Shown here piece by piece: positions 1 to 11,521 of a stretch of 64,000 nt of DNA. Source of the DNA: Rostrohypoxylon terebratum (taxonomy: Eukaryota > Ascomycota > Sordariomycetes > Xylariales > Hypoxylaceae); NCBI GenBank assembly GCA_022497145.1, contig MU385857.1:682001-746000 (forward strand). The letters are read 5' to 3'. Made by a program: the position numbers and the translations under genes. The stretch's first letter is position 1. Each line of letters begins with the position of its first letter. The notes below the pieces were generated by a model, which saw only the letters and a list, made by a program, of their open reading frames with translations, was not told the origin of the DNA and did not search any database.

Positions 1-1
1 G

Positions 2-2254
2 CTCAACTTCCTCCGTTTCCTAAGCCATTTCCGCATGGTTCATCGTGGAAGTTTCTTCGCTCAATTGAAGACTACAACGGTACGAAAGTTATTACCAGAG
101 TCTTGGGGGTTCCTTTGCCCTGTCCATACGCCAGATGGTTCTCCCTGCGGCCTACTCAATCATTTGGCACATAAGTGCAAGATTATGACCGAGTCCGCTG
201 ATGTTTCGACAATCCCGCAGTTAGCTGCTGAGCTGGGCGTTGTCGATACTTCATCTGCCGCCACCGATGAGAGCGTCGTGGTCATTCTGAACGGAAGAAT
301 TCTTGGTTGGTGTCACCCGTCAGAGTCACGCAGAATAGCGGACACATTTCGATATTGGAAAGTCGAGGGTTCCCATGGCATCCCTGTCCATCTTGAGATT
401 GGCCACGTACCGTCCTCTAATGGAGGATCTTACCCTGGCATATATATGTCTTCCGAACCTTCTAGGATGGTGAGGCCGACCAAGTACCTTCCGCTAGAAA
501 AAGAGGATTTTGTCGGTCCCCTTGAGCAACCGTATATGTCTATTGCCTGCACGGAACAGGAAGTCGTTTCTGGTGAATCGACACATGTCGAATTCGACCC
601 TACAAATATCCTTTCGATATTGGCAAATATGACACCATTTTCTGACTTTAACCAATCTCCAAGAAACATGTATCAGTGCCAGATGGGTAAACAGACGATG
701 GGGACCCCAGCAACCGCGTTAGTACACCGAACAGACAACAAGATGTACCGTATTCAGACCGGACAGACACCCATTGTCAGATCACCACTACACAATGCAT
801 ACGGCTTCGACAATTTCCCCAACGGTGCAAACGCTGTCGTTGCTGTCATATCGTACACGGGGTATGATATGGACGACGCGATGATTATAAACAAGTCCGC
901 CCACGACCGAGGTTTTGGGCACGGGACAATTTACAAGACTAAAAAATACACCCTCAAAGAAGAAAGTCGCACAAGAGCAGCTAAAAACGTCACTAAGATG
1001 TTCGGCTTCGCCCCAGGCAGCGTTGTTAAGGCATGGACGCAGACGATGCTAGACGAGGACGGTCTTCCCCACGTTGGACGAATGGTTCAGGAAGGCGACG
1101 TCATTTTCGCTTACCACACGGTTTCCGCCGACTATAGCGGCAACTTGGTAAACCGAGATGGTGTCACCAAGTACGAAAAGTACAAGGACTCGGAACAAGG
1201 ATTCATTGAAGAAGTGCGAATAATCGGCAGTGAGCAAGGCAACGAACCTGCCCAGACAATCTCAATCAAGTTCCGTGTTCCTCGGTCACCGGTCATTGGA
1301 GATAAATTTTCATCTCGCCACGGTCAAAAGGGTGTGTGTTCGCAGAAATGGCCGGCTGTGGATATGCCATTCTCGGAATCGGGTATCCAGCCAGATATCA
1401 TCATCAACCCACACGCCTTCCCCTCTCGAATGACAATCGGTATGTTTGTCGAGTCGCTAGCAGGGAAGGCGGGCGCGCTTCACGGGTTAGCACAAGACTC
1501 AACGCCTTTTCGATTCGACGAAGAAAACACGGCTGCTGATTTCTTCGGTCATCAGCTCATGAAGGCTGGGTACAATTACCACGGAAATGAGCCGATGTAC
1601 TCGGGGATCACAGGTGAGGAATTGGGTGCCGATATCTACATAGGTGTTGTGTATTACCAACGACTACGACACATGGTGAACGATAAGTACCAGGTGAGAA
1701 CCACGGGACCAGTGGTCGCAACAACGGGTCAACCAATCAAAGGTAGAAAACGAGGAGGTGGTATTCGTGTGGGAGAAATGGAGAGAGATGCTCTATTAGC
1801 ACACGGCACAGCGTTCCTTCTTCAGGATCGTCTCCTCAACTGTTCGGATTATACTCCATCATGGGTATGCCGTAGATGCGGATCGTTCTTGTCAATACAA
1901 CCAACAGTGTCTCCGTTCGCTGGCAGGAAGAAGACGGTAAATACAGTTCGATGTCGCAACTGTGCGACACGCCTCGATCAGATCAGCGACATTGATTTGA
2001 CTAAGCTAGCTGGTGAGATATGGGAAGATGGGCAAGGAAACCAATGGGTTGGTGGGGAAGATACTACGAAAGTAGCGGTCCCCGGTGCTTTGAAGTACCT
2101 AGATGTTGAGCTAGCTGCTATGGGTGTTAAGATGAAATACCGAGTCGATCCGAAGGATGCTCCGCGAAAAGGTCCGCTGATACAGCAGAGTTGGGAGAGT
2201 ATTTCGGCGGTCAAGAAAACAAACGCCCTTCCCGCTGCTATCGCAGCCGCGTGA
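2..2254 (+). CDS. RPA135: RNA polymerase I second-largest subunit, 3' part (5' end outside window)
   Basis: Catalytic-core beta-type subunit of RNA polymerase I, which transcribes rRNA genes in the nucleolus. The frame is open from base 2 with no start codon, so the N-terminal part lies left of the window; about 750 residues are visible. Family motifs seen: the HTPDGSPCGLLNHL block near the visible start, the GYDMDDAMIINKSA motif (active-site acidic pair), the GDKFSSRHGQKGV block, and a C-terminal zinc ribbon (CRRC ... CRNC). The Pol I rather than Pol II/III assignment rests on the RGFGHGTIYKTKKY stretch and on the tail after the zinc ribbon. No intron is needed. The 3' flank is a motif-rich spacer before the tyrosinase. 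Only the missing 5' part limits certainty. Confidence 0.96.
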   Translation, partial: LNFLRFLSHFRMVHRGSFFAQLKTTTVRKLLPESWGFLCPVHTPDGSPCGLLNHLAHKCKIMTESADVSTIPQLAAELGVVDTSSAATDESVVVILNGRILGWCHPSESRRIADTFRYWKVEGSHGIPVHLEIGHVPSSNGGSYPGIYMSSEPSRMVRPTKYLPLEKEDFVGPLEQPYMSIACTEQEVVSGESTHVEFDPTNILSILANMTPFSDFNQSPRNMYQCQMGKQTMGTPATALVHRTDNKMYRIQTGQTPIVRSPLHNAYGFDNFPNGANAVVAVISYTGYDMDDAMIINKSAHDRGFGHGTIYKTKKYTLKEESRTRAAKNVTKMFGFAPGSVVKAWTQTMLDEDGLPHVGRMVQEGDVIFAYHTVSADYSGNLVNRDGVTKYEKYKDSEQGFIEEVRIIGSEQGNEPAQTISIKFRVPRSPVIGDKFSSRHGQKGVCSQKWPAVDMPFSESGIQPDIIINPHAFPSRMTIGMFVESLAGKAGALHGLAQDSTPFRFDEENTAADFFGHQLMKAGYNYHGNEPMYSGITGEELGADIYIGVVYYQRLRHMVNDKYQVRTTGPVVATTGQPIKGRKRGGGIRVGEMERDALLAHGTAFLLQDRLLNCSDYTPSWVCRRCGSFLSIQPTVSPFAGRKKTVNTVRCRNCATRLDQISDIDLTKLAGEIWEDGQGNQWVGGEDTTKVAVPGALKYLDVELAAMGVKMKYRVDPKDAPRKGPLIQQSWESISAVKKTNALPAAIAAA

Positions 2255-3539
2255 GCATACCATCAGGTATAAATACGAAGAGGAGAATTACTGTGGAATA
2301 GCATGGGGATGGAGTTTAGGGATTTTCGGCCTTCGGTTTGGGAATAGACGATTCTGGTAGTTACGCAGAAGAGTCTAATAACATTATTGAGCGACGCGCA
2401 TTGGCTTCCTCTGAAATGTCTTGGGATTGATCATGTTTTCAGAGGGACAGTCATGCAGGTAGCCGTACCGATGACCAGTAGGTCTCAGAATGGCCGTGTC
2501 TTGTGCAGCATAGGTACCTACCTAGTAGTAGGTAGGACCTAGGTACCTTTCCTTACCAACGCAATCGTCGGACCTTGGTGCACTGCAGTGAGCCGTCTGA
2601 TGAAGAAATTTGCCTGGCTATGGAGAGCCCTTTCATTTAAGATGTTTCCGTCTATGTGATTTTGGGAGATTGCGGTTCGAGGCAAGTATCCAATTTCCTT
2701 CAAACACTGATCAGTTTTCTAGTTTCCAGCTTCCACTATGAGAACCTGTCATAAAATGAGATCGCTCCGTTCGTGAATACTACCTAGTAGATCTAGCCAC
2801 GGGTGTTGGGTCATGGAACCACCTTCAATGAATTGATGTTTGTAACGTTTGAATAGGGTGTATACATACTACTACCGACTAGTAGGACCTACATGTAGGT
2901 GGCAGGTACCCAGCAAGCATCATTAGTTCAATGTTCAGCTAACGGCAAAGAAGACAACCTACAACATTGACCAGCGAGATCAGGAGATCGCATCAAATCG
3001 CCGTTTCCCAAAAAATAAGGCCTGGTCAATGCACACAGGAAACTACAACCTGAAGTATCTACATAGGTACTAGGTACTGTAGAAATCTCCCTACATGGCT
3101 GCCTGGCATGCGTACCTGGCATACATAGTACCTAGTAGTAGGCGGACTCTCGGTTTCTGATAGAACGTCGAATCTCCGAAGGTCTTGACTTCCTCTCATC
3201 CCATCATTTTCCTCTCCCCAATGATTAAGGTTGAATCAATCATGCCTAATAATACTTTATACATACTCTGGGGCCTCTCTTACTTCAATCTTCTTATGAC
3301 ATGTGAAAAGAACCGCTTAGTACAGTCCCTTTGGCTTCCGTCTATTCTTCGAGGAGACAATTTACCTACTGCTAGCTATATCTTGCCTTAAATAACATAT
3401 TGAATTTCTTCTCGGCTCCCTCAAATATCTCGCCTCTAATATCTCCAGTCTGTGTTGTACAGTCCTGCAGCACCATTCTGTGTGTCCTTTAGTAATCCCC
3501 GGGTCGATCGTACCCTTCTCATTTTGTCGAGGGCTCGCC
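2255..3539. other. Intergenic spacer with CCTAGG-type motif clusters
   Basis: There is no credible gene here. Short CCTAGTAG / TAGGTACC motifs cluster at about 2511-2547, 2781-2790, 2881-2910, 3061-3080 and 3121-3140. The right-hand part must contain the tyrosinase promoter; no clear TATA box was recognised. Confidence 0.7.
2511..2547. repeat. CCTAGG-type palindromic motif cluster
   Basis: Overlapping palindromes taggtaccta and cctaggtacc flank a tagtagta core with cctacc/ggtagg arms, so the block could fold into a small hairpin. The same vocabulary recurs in many other spacers of this window. Confidence 0.6.
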
Positions 3540-5619
3540 ATGTCGCTCATTAACCAGGTCTTCCTCGTCATAATATTTCTGTTCTCCACGGTAGTCGCCG
3601 ATCTCCTTCACTCCGGACAATATGACTACGGATTCAATGCTGATGTCCGCATTCGAAAACGGGATCCTGTTCAATCCCGTATCGTCACTGGCGTTCCCCG
3701 TGTCGATGGCAAGGCACAGCCCAGGCCAGATATTCGAGACTTGCAGAAGGATGAAGACAAGTGGAACTTGTACATCCTCGCTCTTAGTTGGATGCAGTTC
3801 ACCGACCAAGAGAAACCTTTCTCGTGGTACCAAATTACAGGTGCGTAGCGGGGAGTAAGATTGGATATATCTTGTTCTCATTCCACGTTAGGGATTCACG
3901 GTGCTCCGGCTCTAACATGGGGCGACGTCGATCCGACTCCCGGCAATGAGCATAGCGGGTACTGTACTCATGTGTCCATTCTCTTCCCTACTTGGCATAG
4001 GCCCTACCTTGCCCTGTATGAGGTACGTTGAAAGGATTATGCTATATTGCTTAACTTTTGCCATTCTAAGATATCGCTAATCTAACTTGGCCCTAGCAAG
4101 TATTGTACAATATTGTTCAATACGTTGCCTCGCTATATCCACCGGATCGTCAGGGCCGCATCCAGAAAGCTGCGACGGCGTTCCGAATACCGTACTGGGA
4201 TTGGGCTGCCGTTCCACCAGAGGGAGCTAGTGTCCTCCCCATAAGTGTTGGCGATTCACCAACTATCAATATCTCCGGTCCAAATGGCGTTCAAACAATC
4301 TCGAACCCCTTATTCAGCTATGTTTTCAGACCATTCAATGCGTCGACATTTCCTGACTTTCCAGTAAGTAGTCCAATATCTACCAAAAAAGCCTGCAAAC
4401 TGATAATGATCCGCACAAGTATAACGCATGGGGGGAAACAAAACGAGCGCCACGCCCTATAAATAGTGCTAATGCGACGTCTAATAATTCGTTTGTGGCA
4501 CATGCGCTAGACACACACCTTCCAAGCTTCCAACAGCGTTTATATAACCTATTTTCTAATTATCCTAACTATACGACATTTAGCAATGAGGCTTGGATCC
4601 CTTATGGAGACAATGGCACCTACGATTCTGTCGAGTCTCTTCACGATGCAATTCACACCGTAGGAGGGGGCGTTTATGGGCACCTTGCTATCATCGCTTA
4701 CTCGGGATTCGATCCGCTCTTTTGGCTGCATCATACCAACGTCGACAGAATCTTTGCGATGTGGCAGTTGCTCTATAATGACACATACGTCGTCCCCCAG
4801 GCTGCTGTCTACTCATCCCACACAACCTCTCCCGGGCAGACTGAAGACTCCCAGACTCCTCTTACACCATTCTTCTCTAATGATACACATTTCTGGACAT
4901 CAGACATGGTTCGAGACCATGAAGTGTTTAATTATACCTACCCTGAGGTGGCTAATAAGAGTCGGACGGAACTTGTTGCTATTATCAATAGACTCTACGG
5001 AAATTTCAGTCCGGCTGCTATGTTCACGAGGCCAAGTGGGAGTCAGCGACATGGAAAGAAGGATGAAGCAAATCTAAATGATCAGTCACCGTATGTCGCA
5101 AACGGGATGTCGTGGAATAGCCAAACATCAACCCGTCCTGTCATGAGCGCCGTTTTCAACAATGGAAAGTATCGTGAGTGGATTGCCAACATAAGAGTTA
5201 AGAAACATGCAATGGGCGGCTCGTTTTCCATACACCTCTTCTTAGGGGAAATTCCGTCTGATCCATTGTCGTGGCCGATAGCTTCCAGCTTGGTTGGCAC
5301 GCTGGGGGTCTTCGCTCATAGAGGTATGCACGGCATGCACTTTGATCGAAATATCACAGGAACAGTTCCAATAACCTCGGCGTTGATGAAACTAGTGGCA
5401 TCTGGGCAGATACCGAGCTTACATGCGGGTGATGTGGAGCCATTTCTTCAGGCCAACCTGGAAGTCCGAGTTTCTCTTGCCAATGGTACGACGGTCGATG
5501 TTCACGAGGTAGACGGACTCTACATACAAATCGTCAGCTCAATGGTGAGGGCACCAAAATCAGAAGAGGAACTGTCGGAATGGGGGAAAATCGAACCCCA
5601 TTTTGATCTATTTGCATAA
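3540..5619 (+). CDS. Secreted tyrosinase (type-3 copper monophenol oxidase)
   Basis: Oxidises phenols to o-quinones (melanin-type chemistry), probably extracellular. Model: exons 3540-3840, 3892-4022, 4097-4363 and 4420-5619, giving 632 residues, normal for fungal tyrosinases. The start at 3540 places a hydrophobic signal peptide at residues 1-20; an upstream in-frame Met at 3480 would bury it. A basic KR pair at 40-41 may be a Kex2 site. CuA ligands are H103, H127 and H136, with C125 two residues before H127 (the Cys-His thioether of fungal tyrosinases). CuB shows H308, H312 and the DPLFWLHH block at about 331-338. After the core comes the C-terminal shielding domain (from about residue 440), which in this family is removed to activate the enzyme. 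Several N-x-T sequons fit secretion. Intron 3 ends in AAG, a weaker acceptor, so that junction is the least certain. Confidence 0.93.
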
Positions 5620-7284
5620 GAAATATATGCACCTGTCATTTTAATGAGAGATTGGCCATGTTGTATGTGGTGGATTTCCTATAGCAACACCCTTGATACC
5701 TGATTAGGCAGAATATTTTGATGTAATTCAATTATAGTTTCGCTTCTACTGTTGAAATCAATGGGAAAATCACATCTCTTCTCTAAGTATGATGGTGACG
5801 TAAAGAGATGACAAGTAACTACATATGTACCTAGTATTGCGTGTGGCTGCTTACCATCAGGATACAGATACTATACTTTTCAATCCAAATTCTTAGAGGC
5901 TCGTATTACGGGAGTTGACAATACATGTCACCATAAGATCGTCTCTTGGCGCAATAATCTAGGTGCTTTTTGTACTGCCAGTTCCTAACCTACCTATCCA
6001 TGTCCCTATTGTGGTAATGTGCTTGCCTCTGATTGGAAGTTGCTTGGGACCTTGGGTAGGCCCATCATTCTCACAACACTCAGTTGTCAAGAACATTTTC
6101 AGCCTCAATTCGAGTTATCACATTATCAACTCATCTATACGACATGTTGAAACAACTTGAAACCAGCTTGAAACTATACCATCGTGATGTGATGTATCCT
6201 CGAGGCGAAACACGCGATAAATCCACCAATGCGTAGACTATATGAGTCTAGCTGTTGTAGCTTCTCGCGGTAGACGAAATAAGTGAATTGCTTGTTCGGA
6301 CGTAACACTGGTATATATCATGACTTGCCTCTTTCACTCGGCATAACTAACTACCACAATAGGTAGGTAAATGTCGATGATACTCGTTTGTATAGTGCTC
6401 AGTCGTGTTTGTCTTTGAGGTCATTTTGCAGGTGCCATTTCGAGCAGCGCACCGAACAACCGCTATCCTCATTTTCAAAACTCGTCGGGCCCCCACGAGG
6501 AAAAAGGATGATATGGATATCATGATTGAACACTAAAGTTTATACAATTCATTATATGCGGGAGGTATTTTCATAGTTATTCGTGTGCACGGAGATTGTG
6601 TCGAACCAAATATATTGAAACTCGTTTCGATAGAACAAGTGGCATCGGACCGATCAATTGGCTTGCAGTTAAGGTTTCAGCCCTAAGAATATCTTCTATT
6701 TAAGTCTTACCTGGTCATGGTCATTGCTTCATTTAACTCATTTAACAGCTGCATGGTGTCTCTCAAGAAACACCGCGTTAGCTCGCTCGTGAGAGCATTG
6801 AGCTAAGGAGACGCTAGCTGATAGAGAGTCATTGTTGCGTATGTGGTTGATGGCGCTGAGACGGTGAAGCCACCCGATGTGCTAGTTTGTGGTGAAGCCA
6901 TCCAATGGGGGTAGAGGCTGAGTGGTGTGTGGAGATCGGAATCTAAGACTCAATCGACCTCACCCGCAATAGACGACGACTAGTGCATATGCCATAGGGG
7001 TTTGACACAGCCCCGATATATTCCATGGCATCTTCTCGACCGCAAGCTGTCAGATACCTAGAAGACCCTTTCTTCTAGCATCTCACGGAATCCGCCGACC
7101 CTTACCGGCTCCCGGCGAGCGAGCCAGATCTCTCTTCCGCACTACCTACATACATACATAAGGCTTTGTATGTTGACGACCTTCCTGATTTGGTAGTTAG
7201 GTAGGTAGGACCTGGTAGGTACTGTACAGTCTGCACCACAACGGGATGAAGAGACTAAAGGGGCTGAGGGGTTGGAAACACAGC

Positions 7285-7310
7285 CCGTTAACCGTTAACC
7301 GTTAACCGTT
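7285..7310. repeat. Tandem heptamer CCGTTAA, 3.7 copies
   Basis: Three perfect copies of ccgttaa followed by ccgtt. Each junction makes the palindrome GTTAAC. It is not the fungal telomere unit (TTAGGG). Confidence 0.85.
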
Positions 7311-8248
7311 GATAAGTCAACTCTGATGTTGTGGTTTTCGATGTCTATACTCAAGATAGCTTAGCTAGGTCAATGTTCGGTCATGATAAAAGTTAGCTAG
7401 GCTGACTGACAAGGACCGAGCGGCGCGTAGCGTACAACATTGAAAACTACCCAGTACTAGGTAGGTAACCACTTAAGAAGCGAAAATATTTCTCATTCGT
7501 AGCATGTACATTGATGATTGTACATACATGTTGCGGTGTTCGTATGGCTTTGTACTGTGTAAGTGACGTTTGCTGGTCACAGATTTCCTCCAAACTCCAA
7601 AAACTGTTCCTCCAAACCTGCCCCGTGTCGCCGTTTCCCCATCCCGGGATGAGATCATGACATGGGAAGCCGCAAACTTGGACTTTTCGCTATGATCTAA
7701 TTCCCATTTGCGCTCTGCTACCCGTCGTGCCCGTCTTGGGGAACAGCTGCCAAGCCTGAACCTTATCGTAAGGTGCATGGGCATGAACTCGAGATGGGAA
7801 TGTGTCAAGGATATCCTTGCTTCCCCGACGCCTTGGGACCAATCTCCACCCAATCCACTTGTAACCCCACGCGCAAATCTCACCCAATGACGGACTTAAA
7901 ATTGTGGATCTTCATTCTGCTTATCTCTTGTTGCTTACTTGTTTTGCTATGTAACACGAACTCTCTCGGTTTGTGTTATCGTCTTGCGAAGCTTCCTTTT
8001 TTTTTTTTCCTGCTCTCTGGTAATATCCTCCATTCCTCTTCTATCCAATTCGCCGGGGCTAACATTTCGACAAAGTACCTAGCTGACGGAGCCCGTTAGA
8101 AGAAATGTTAGAGGCGGTTTCGAAAAATCGTCAGGAATGAATTCAGCTCTTACTGAGCCCTCTCCGTGGTGGCCAATGTTGCCATTGTCGGACGCTGAGA
8201 GTCAAGGCTGGCTGGTTGGCTGAAGCTAATCGCCCCCAGTCATCCGAC

Positions 8249-8634
8249 AGATAATGATGTATCTCTCCGGGGTGGTCGGACTCAAATCCCTGCTTCTATC
8301 GAAATCGCTGGGCCACCATTTGTAGTTCACCGATTCTGAGGCGGGCACAGAACCGTAGACCTGCAGGTCATGTCCTCGCTTGTTCAGTGGCTGATCTCCG
8401 TGTCCTATGCAATCTCCTCATATGGGAAGAGACCTCATATACTACGTACTGCGTAGTACATGGCTACTATGTACGACGCTGATCGGTAATATTATCAACT
8501 AGCAATAAAACCCTTACTCTGACAGTCTGGTACCGGGTCTACGGGCGCTGGGGCGTTGATGTTGGTTACGAGATTCAGAGCTGCCGACATACGATCCCCA
8601 TTTTAGCTCTTCTTCATTTTGATATGAGTGATAG
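8249..8634. promoter_or_regulatory. GATA-type sites upstream of ammonium permease
   Basis: HGATAR matches occur at 8249-8254 (AGATAA), 8492-8497 (TGATAA on the minus strand) and 8629-8634 (TGATAG), 350-740 bp upstream of the permease start. Nitrogen GATA factors (AreA/NIT2) are known to activate ammonium permeases in other fungi. Single GATA hexamers are common by chance, so a role here is inference. Confidence 0.35.
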
Positions 8635-8987
8635 ACACATCGATTGACCTAAATTAGAGTCCGGCTGTCTTACAACTGCTTCCTTCTTCTCGATTACGTT
8701 TAACTACTAACAGGCTAGTAGCTTGACTACCGTGCCCTTTGCATTAACTTATTCTTGGCCCCCCGGCTCCTTTTAGTGACAGGAGACTACAACCTAGCGT
8801 ATTTGATCTAGACCCCGTCTCGATTCTTCCTGGACCGCTTCCCTGGCGGCTCTAACCAACTTCTTGACACTCTTTTTAGCCCTATCAACTTCTTAATCTC
8901 TCAACTTTTTCATATGTGAGGCAGACTGCTCTTTCGACCTCGTGATTCCAGTCGCCGCGAAGCCTCATTGCTGAGCTGCTAGGCAAC

Positions 8988-10741
8988 ATGGTCGTACTCG
9001 AGGGCGTCGATCTCGACGCATTAAACTATATAATCAAATATCCTTACAATGGAACCGGTCCTACTGGTGGCGATTCGTTGACGGAGGACTTGAACATATG
9101 GTACGAGGTTAGTGATGCGTCTGTTTACGCCGGAATACGACACGCCGATCGATTTCTTCTAACGAAATGGGTATTTTTAGAGTGGTGATGTAGCTTGGAT
9201 GATCACATCAACAGCTCTCGTGCTGCTTATGATTCCGGGAGTTGGGTAAGAACTTATTCCTATAATAAACTGGAGGGATATTTGAACTTACGGTAGTGAA
9301 GTTTCTTTTATTCTGGCCTCGCGCGTCGCAAATCGGCCTTGTCTTTAATATGGCTCTCCGTCATGGCTACGGCCGTCACCACCTTCCAATGGTTCTTTTG
9401 GGGTTACTCGTTGACATTCTCTCATACCGCATCTTCTTACATCGGAGACTTAACAAACTTCGGGTTCAAGGATGTGCTGGGTCGTCAGTCGGTCGGCTCT
9501 CCGAGAATCCCAGATCTACTCTTCGCCGTCTACCAAGGCATGTTCTCGGCTATCACCGTGGCTCTTGCGACAGGAGCCGTAGCTGAGAGAGGTCGCATGC
9601 TACCATGTGTTATCTTCATGTTTATTTGGTCTACGATAATCTACGACCCAATTGCTTGCTGGACTTGGAACCCGAACGGATGGTCTAACCAGATGGGTGG
9701 TCTCGATTTCGCAGGTGGCACCCCGGTTCATATTGCTTCTGGGACAGCTGCCCTTGCATGTTAGTTTGATTGATTGATTGCGCATCCGCTTGTCAGCACT
9801 AACATTACCCCTTTACAGATTCGATGATGCTTGGAAAGCGACGCGGTCACGGAACTCACGAATTGAATTACCGACCTCACAATGTCACTCACATTGTCAT
9901 CGGAACAGTATTTCTATGGGTTGGTTGGTTCGGTTTCAACGCTGGTAGTGCTCTCTCCGCAAACTTGCGCGCTGTCATGGCAGCGGTTGTCACGAATCTT
10001 GCGGCTTGTGTCGGGGGAATTACATGGTGTGTCCTCGACTATAGGCTGGAAGGAAAGTGGTCAACAGTGGGTTTCTGCTCGGGAGTCGTTGCTGGTTTAG
10101 TAGCAATCACCCCTGGTTCAGGTGAGTTATTCGCGACTGCGTCAAAGAGACAGGTCTAATTTGTCCAAGGTTACGTTCCAGCATGGGCTGCGGTGATTTA
10201 CGGCATTCTTGGAGCTGGTTTTGCCAACTACGCTACCAAGCTCAAGTTCCTGGTACGCATTGACGACGCTCTGGATATCTTCGCCGTACATGCGGTTGGC
10301 GGTTTCGTGGGAAATATTTGCACGGCCTTCTTCGCCGCCGACTACATTGCACATCTCGACGGGTTTACGATAATTAAGGGCGGTTGGGTGAACCATCACT
10401 GGATTCAGTTGGCCTACCAGTTGGCTGACTCCGTCTGCGGAGGGTGCTACTCATTCTTTGGAACTTGCATTATTTTGTTTCTTCTCAATTTAATTCCTGG
10501 TCTGCAACTGCGAGCTACCGAAGAAGCCGAAATTCTAGGTATTGACGATGCGGAAATCGGCGAATTCGCCTATGACTACGTCGAACTTACGAGAGAGGTG
10601 CTCAACGAAATTGAAGGCGGCGACGCTAATAGCCGCTATTCTGCTGATGCGGGAAACTCATTTGACCCTCGCGAGAAGAATAGCATTCCTTTGATGGATT
10701 CTCGTGGGTATCCTGGACACGCCTCTTCATCAGCTGCTTGA
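8988..10741 (+). CDS. Ammonium transporter (Mep/Amt family)
   Basis: Plasma-membrane ammonium permease. Model: exons 8988-9107, 9181-9245, 9302-9759, 9819-10121 and 10170-10741; phases agree and give 505 residues, within the family's usual 450-520. The extracellular N-terminus is short and carries an N-G-T sequon, followed by about eleven membrane segments. The signature region GGLDFAGGTPVHIASG carries the first pore histidine, and the DDALDIFAVHAVGG segment carries the second, so the twin-His pore is intact. The cytoplasmic tail from about residue 420 is acidic and ends in a Ser-rich stretch, consistent with phospho-regulation. It could be the MepA or MeaA type; I cannot choose from sequence alone. 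Introns 2 and 4 end in AAG. GATA sites upstream suggest nitrogen control. Confidence 0.95.
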
Positions 10742-11521
10742 ATGAGACAAGTAGCTCGAGGCTGATCTGTATGATATGGAATTAATTTACTACGTATTCA
10801 AGTCCTTATAATGAGGAGGGAAATGAAGAATTTCGGCGGATATGTCGCTCGCTTATGCGATATCTGGAGAGGCGCTTTGGAGTTTCAAGGAGTGTATCTG
10901 AAAGATCAATACCCTCGGTGTCAGTATATTGCACACAAACAAAACCTTACGTATTTGATGCCATTTTCAAGGACAGGCGCATATGTCTAATGAGATTGAA
11001 AAACATTACAGTGTTACTTTAATGCTCCCTGGCGCGCGCTTTGTGGGACTAAAGTTAAACTTTGAACTCTGCTCAATGTTAGTATCAGTACCTTCAAGAT
11101 ACTTTAAAACAGGCATGGCCTCTCATTCGGATCTGTGTATCTTCTAAGTATTTAGTTTTCATCGACTAACAACTTGTGGGGTACCGCGGACCAACTAGGG
11201 ATCTATGGTTCTGCTTAGCTCCCGCCTAAAATCAACTGAAAGGATCCAATGGATGGATCCATAGATCCATAGATCCATCATTCATGACATCCAAACATCA
11301 CCTAAGACAAATACAACACTAAACACCAGACATTGTTGCCTACCAAGCAAATCGGTCCAGCTGCGCCAACGTATAACTTTATCTGCGGTTGCCCCTACTC
11401 AGTCAGACTCCAGAGTGATAGAAATACATAAGATGTATTTCCTCATGTTGGACGCCGGACCAGACTTGTACGACACTTCCTCTCACAGGACATCTAGATT
11501 CTAGGCCTTAATCGACAATCA
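10742..11521. other. Intergenic spacer
   Basis: Contains the permease 3' UTR and the POL4 promoter. The only structured element seen is the GATCCATA repeat at 11256-11279. No gene is seen. Confidence 0.6.
11256..11279. repeat. Tandem octamer GATCCATA, 3 copies
   Basis: Three adjacent copies, the last with one mismatch, 243 bp upstream of the POL4 start codon. A further ggatcc lies just upstream at about 11242. Confidence 0.75.

Larger units (their letters stand above)
5620..8987. other. Long intergenic spacer (3.4 kb), includes ammonium-permease promoter
   Basis: No gene is supported. Small ORFs here (for example 136 codons on the minus strand at 7473-7883) resemble no family and lack splice context. 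The spacer holds a CCGTTAA tandem repeat at 7285-7310, CCTAGG-type motifs near 5828 and 7141-7230, a T-run at about 7999, and GATA-type sites in the last 750 bp. Confidence 0.65.

Noticed and set aside
7473..7883. 136-codon minus-strand ORF
   Set aside because: No recognisable motif, no splice context, Arg/Ser-rich random-looking composition, and overlapping ORFs in other frames.
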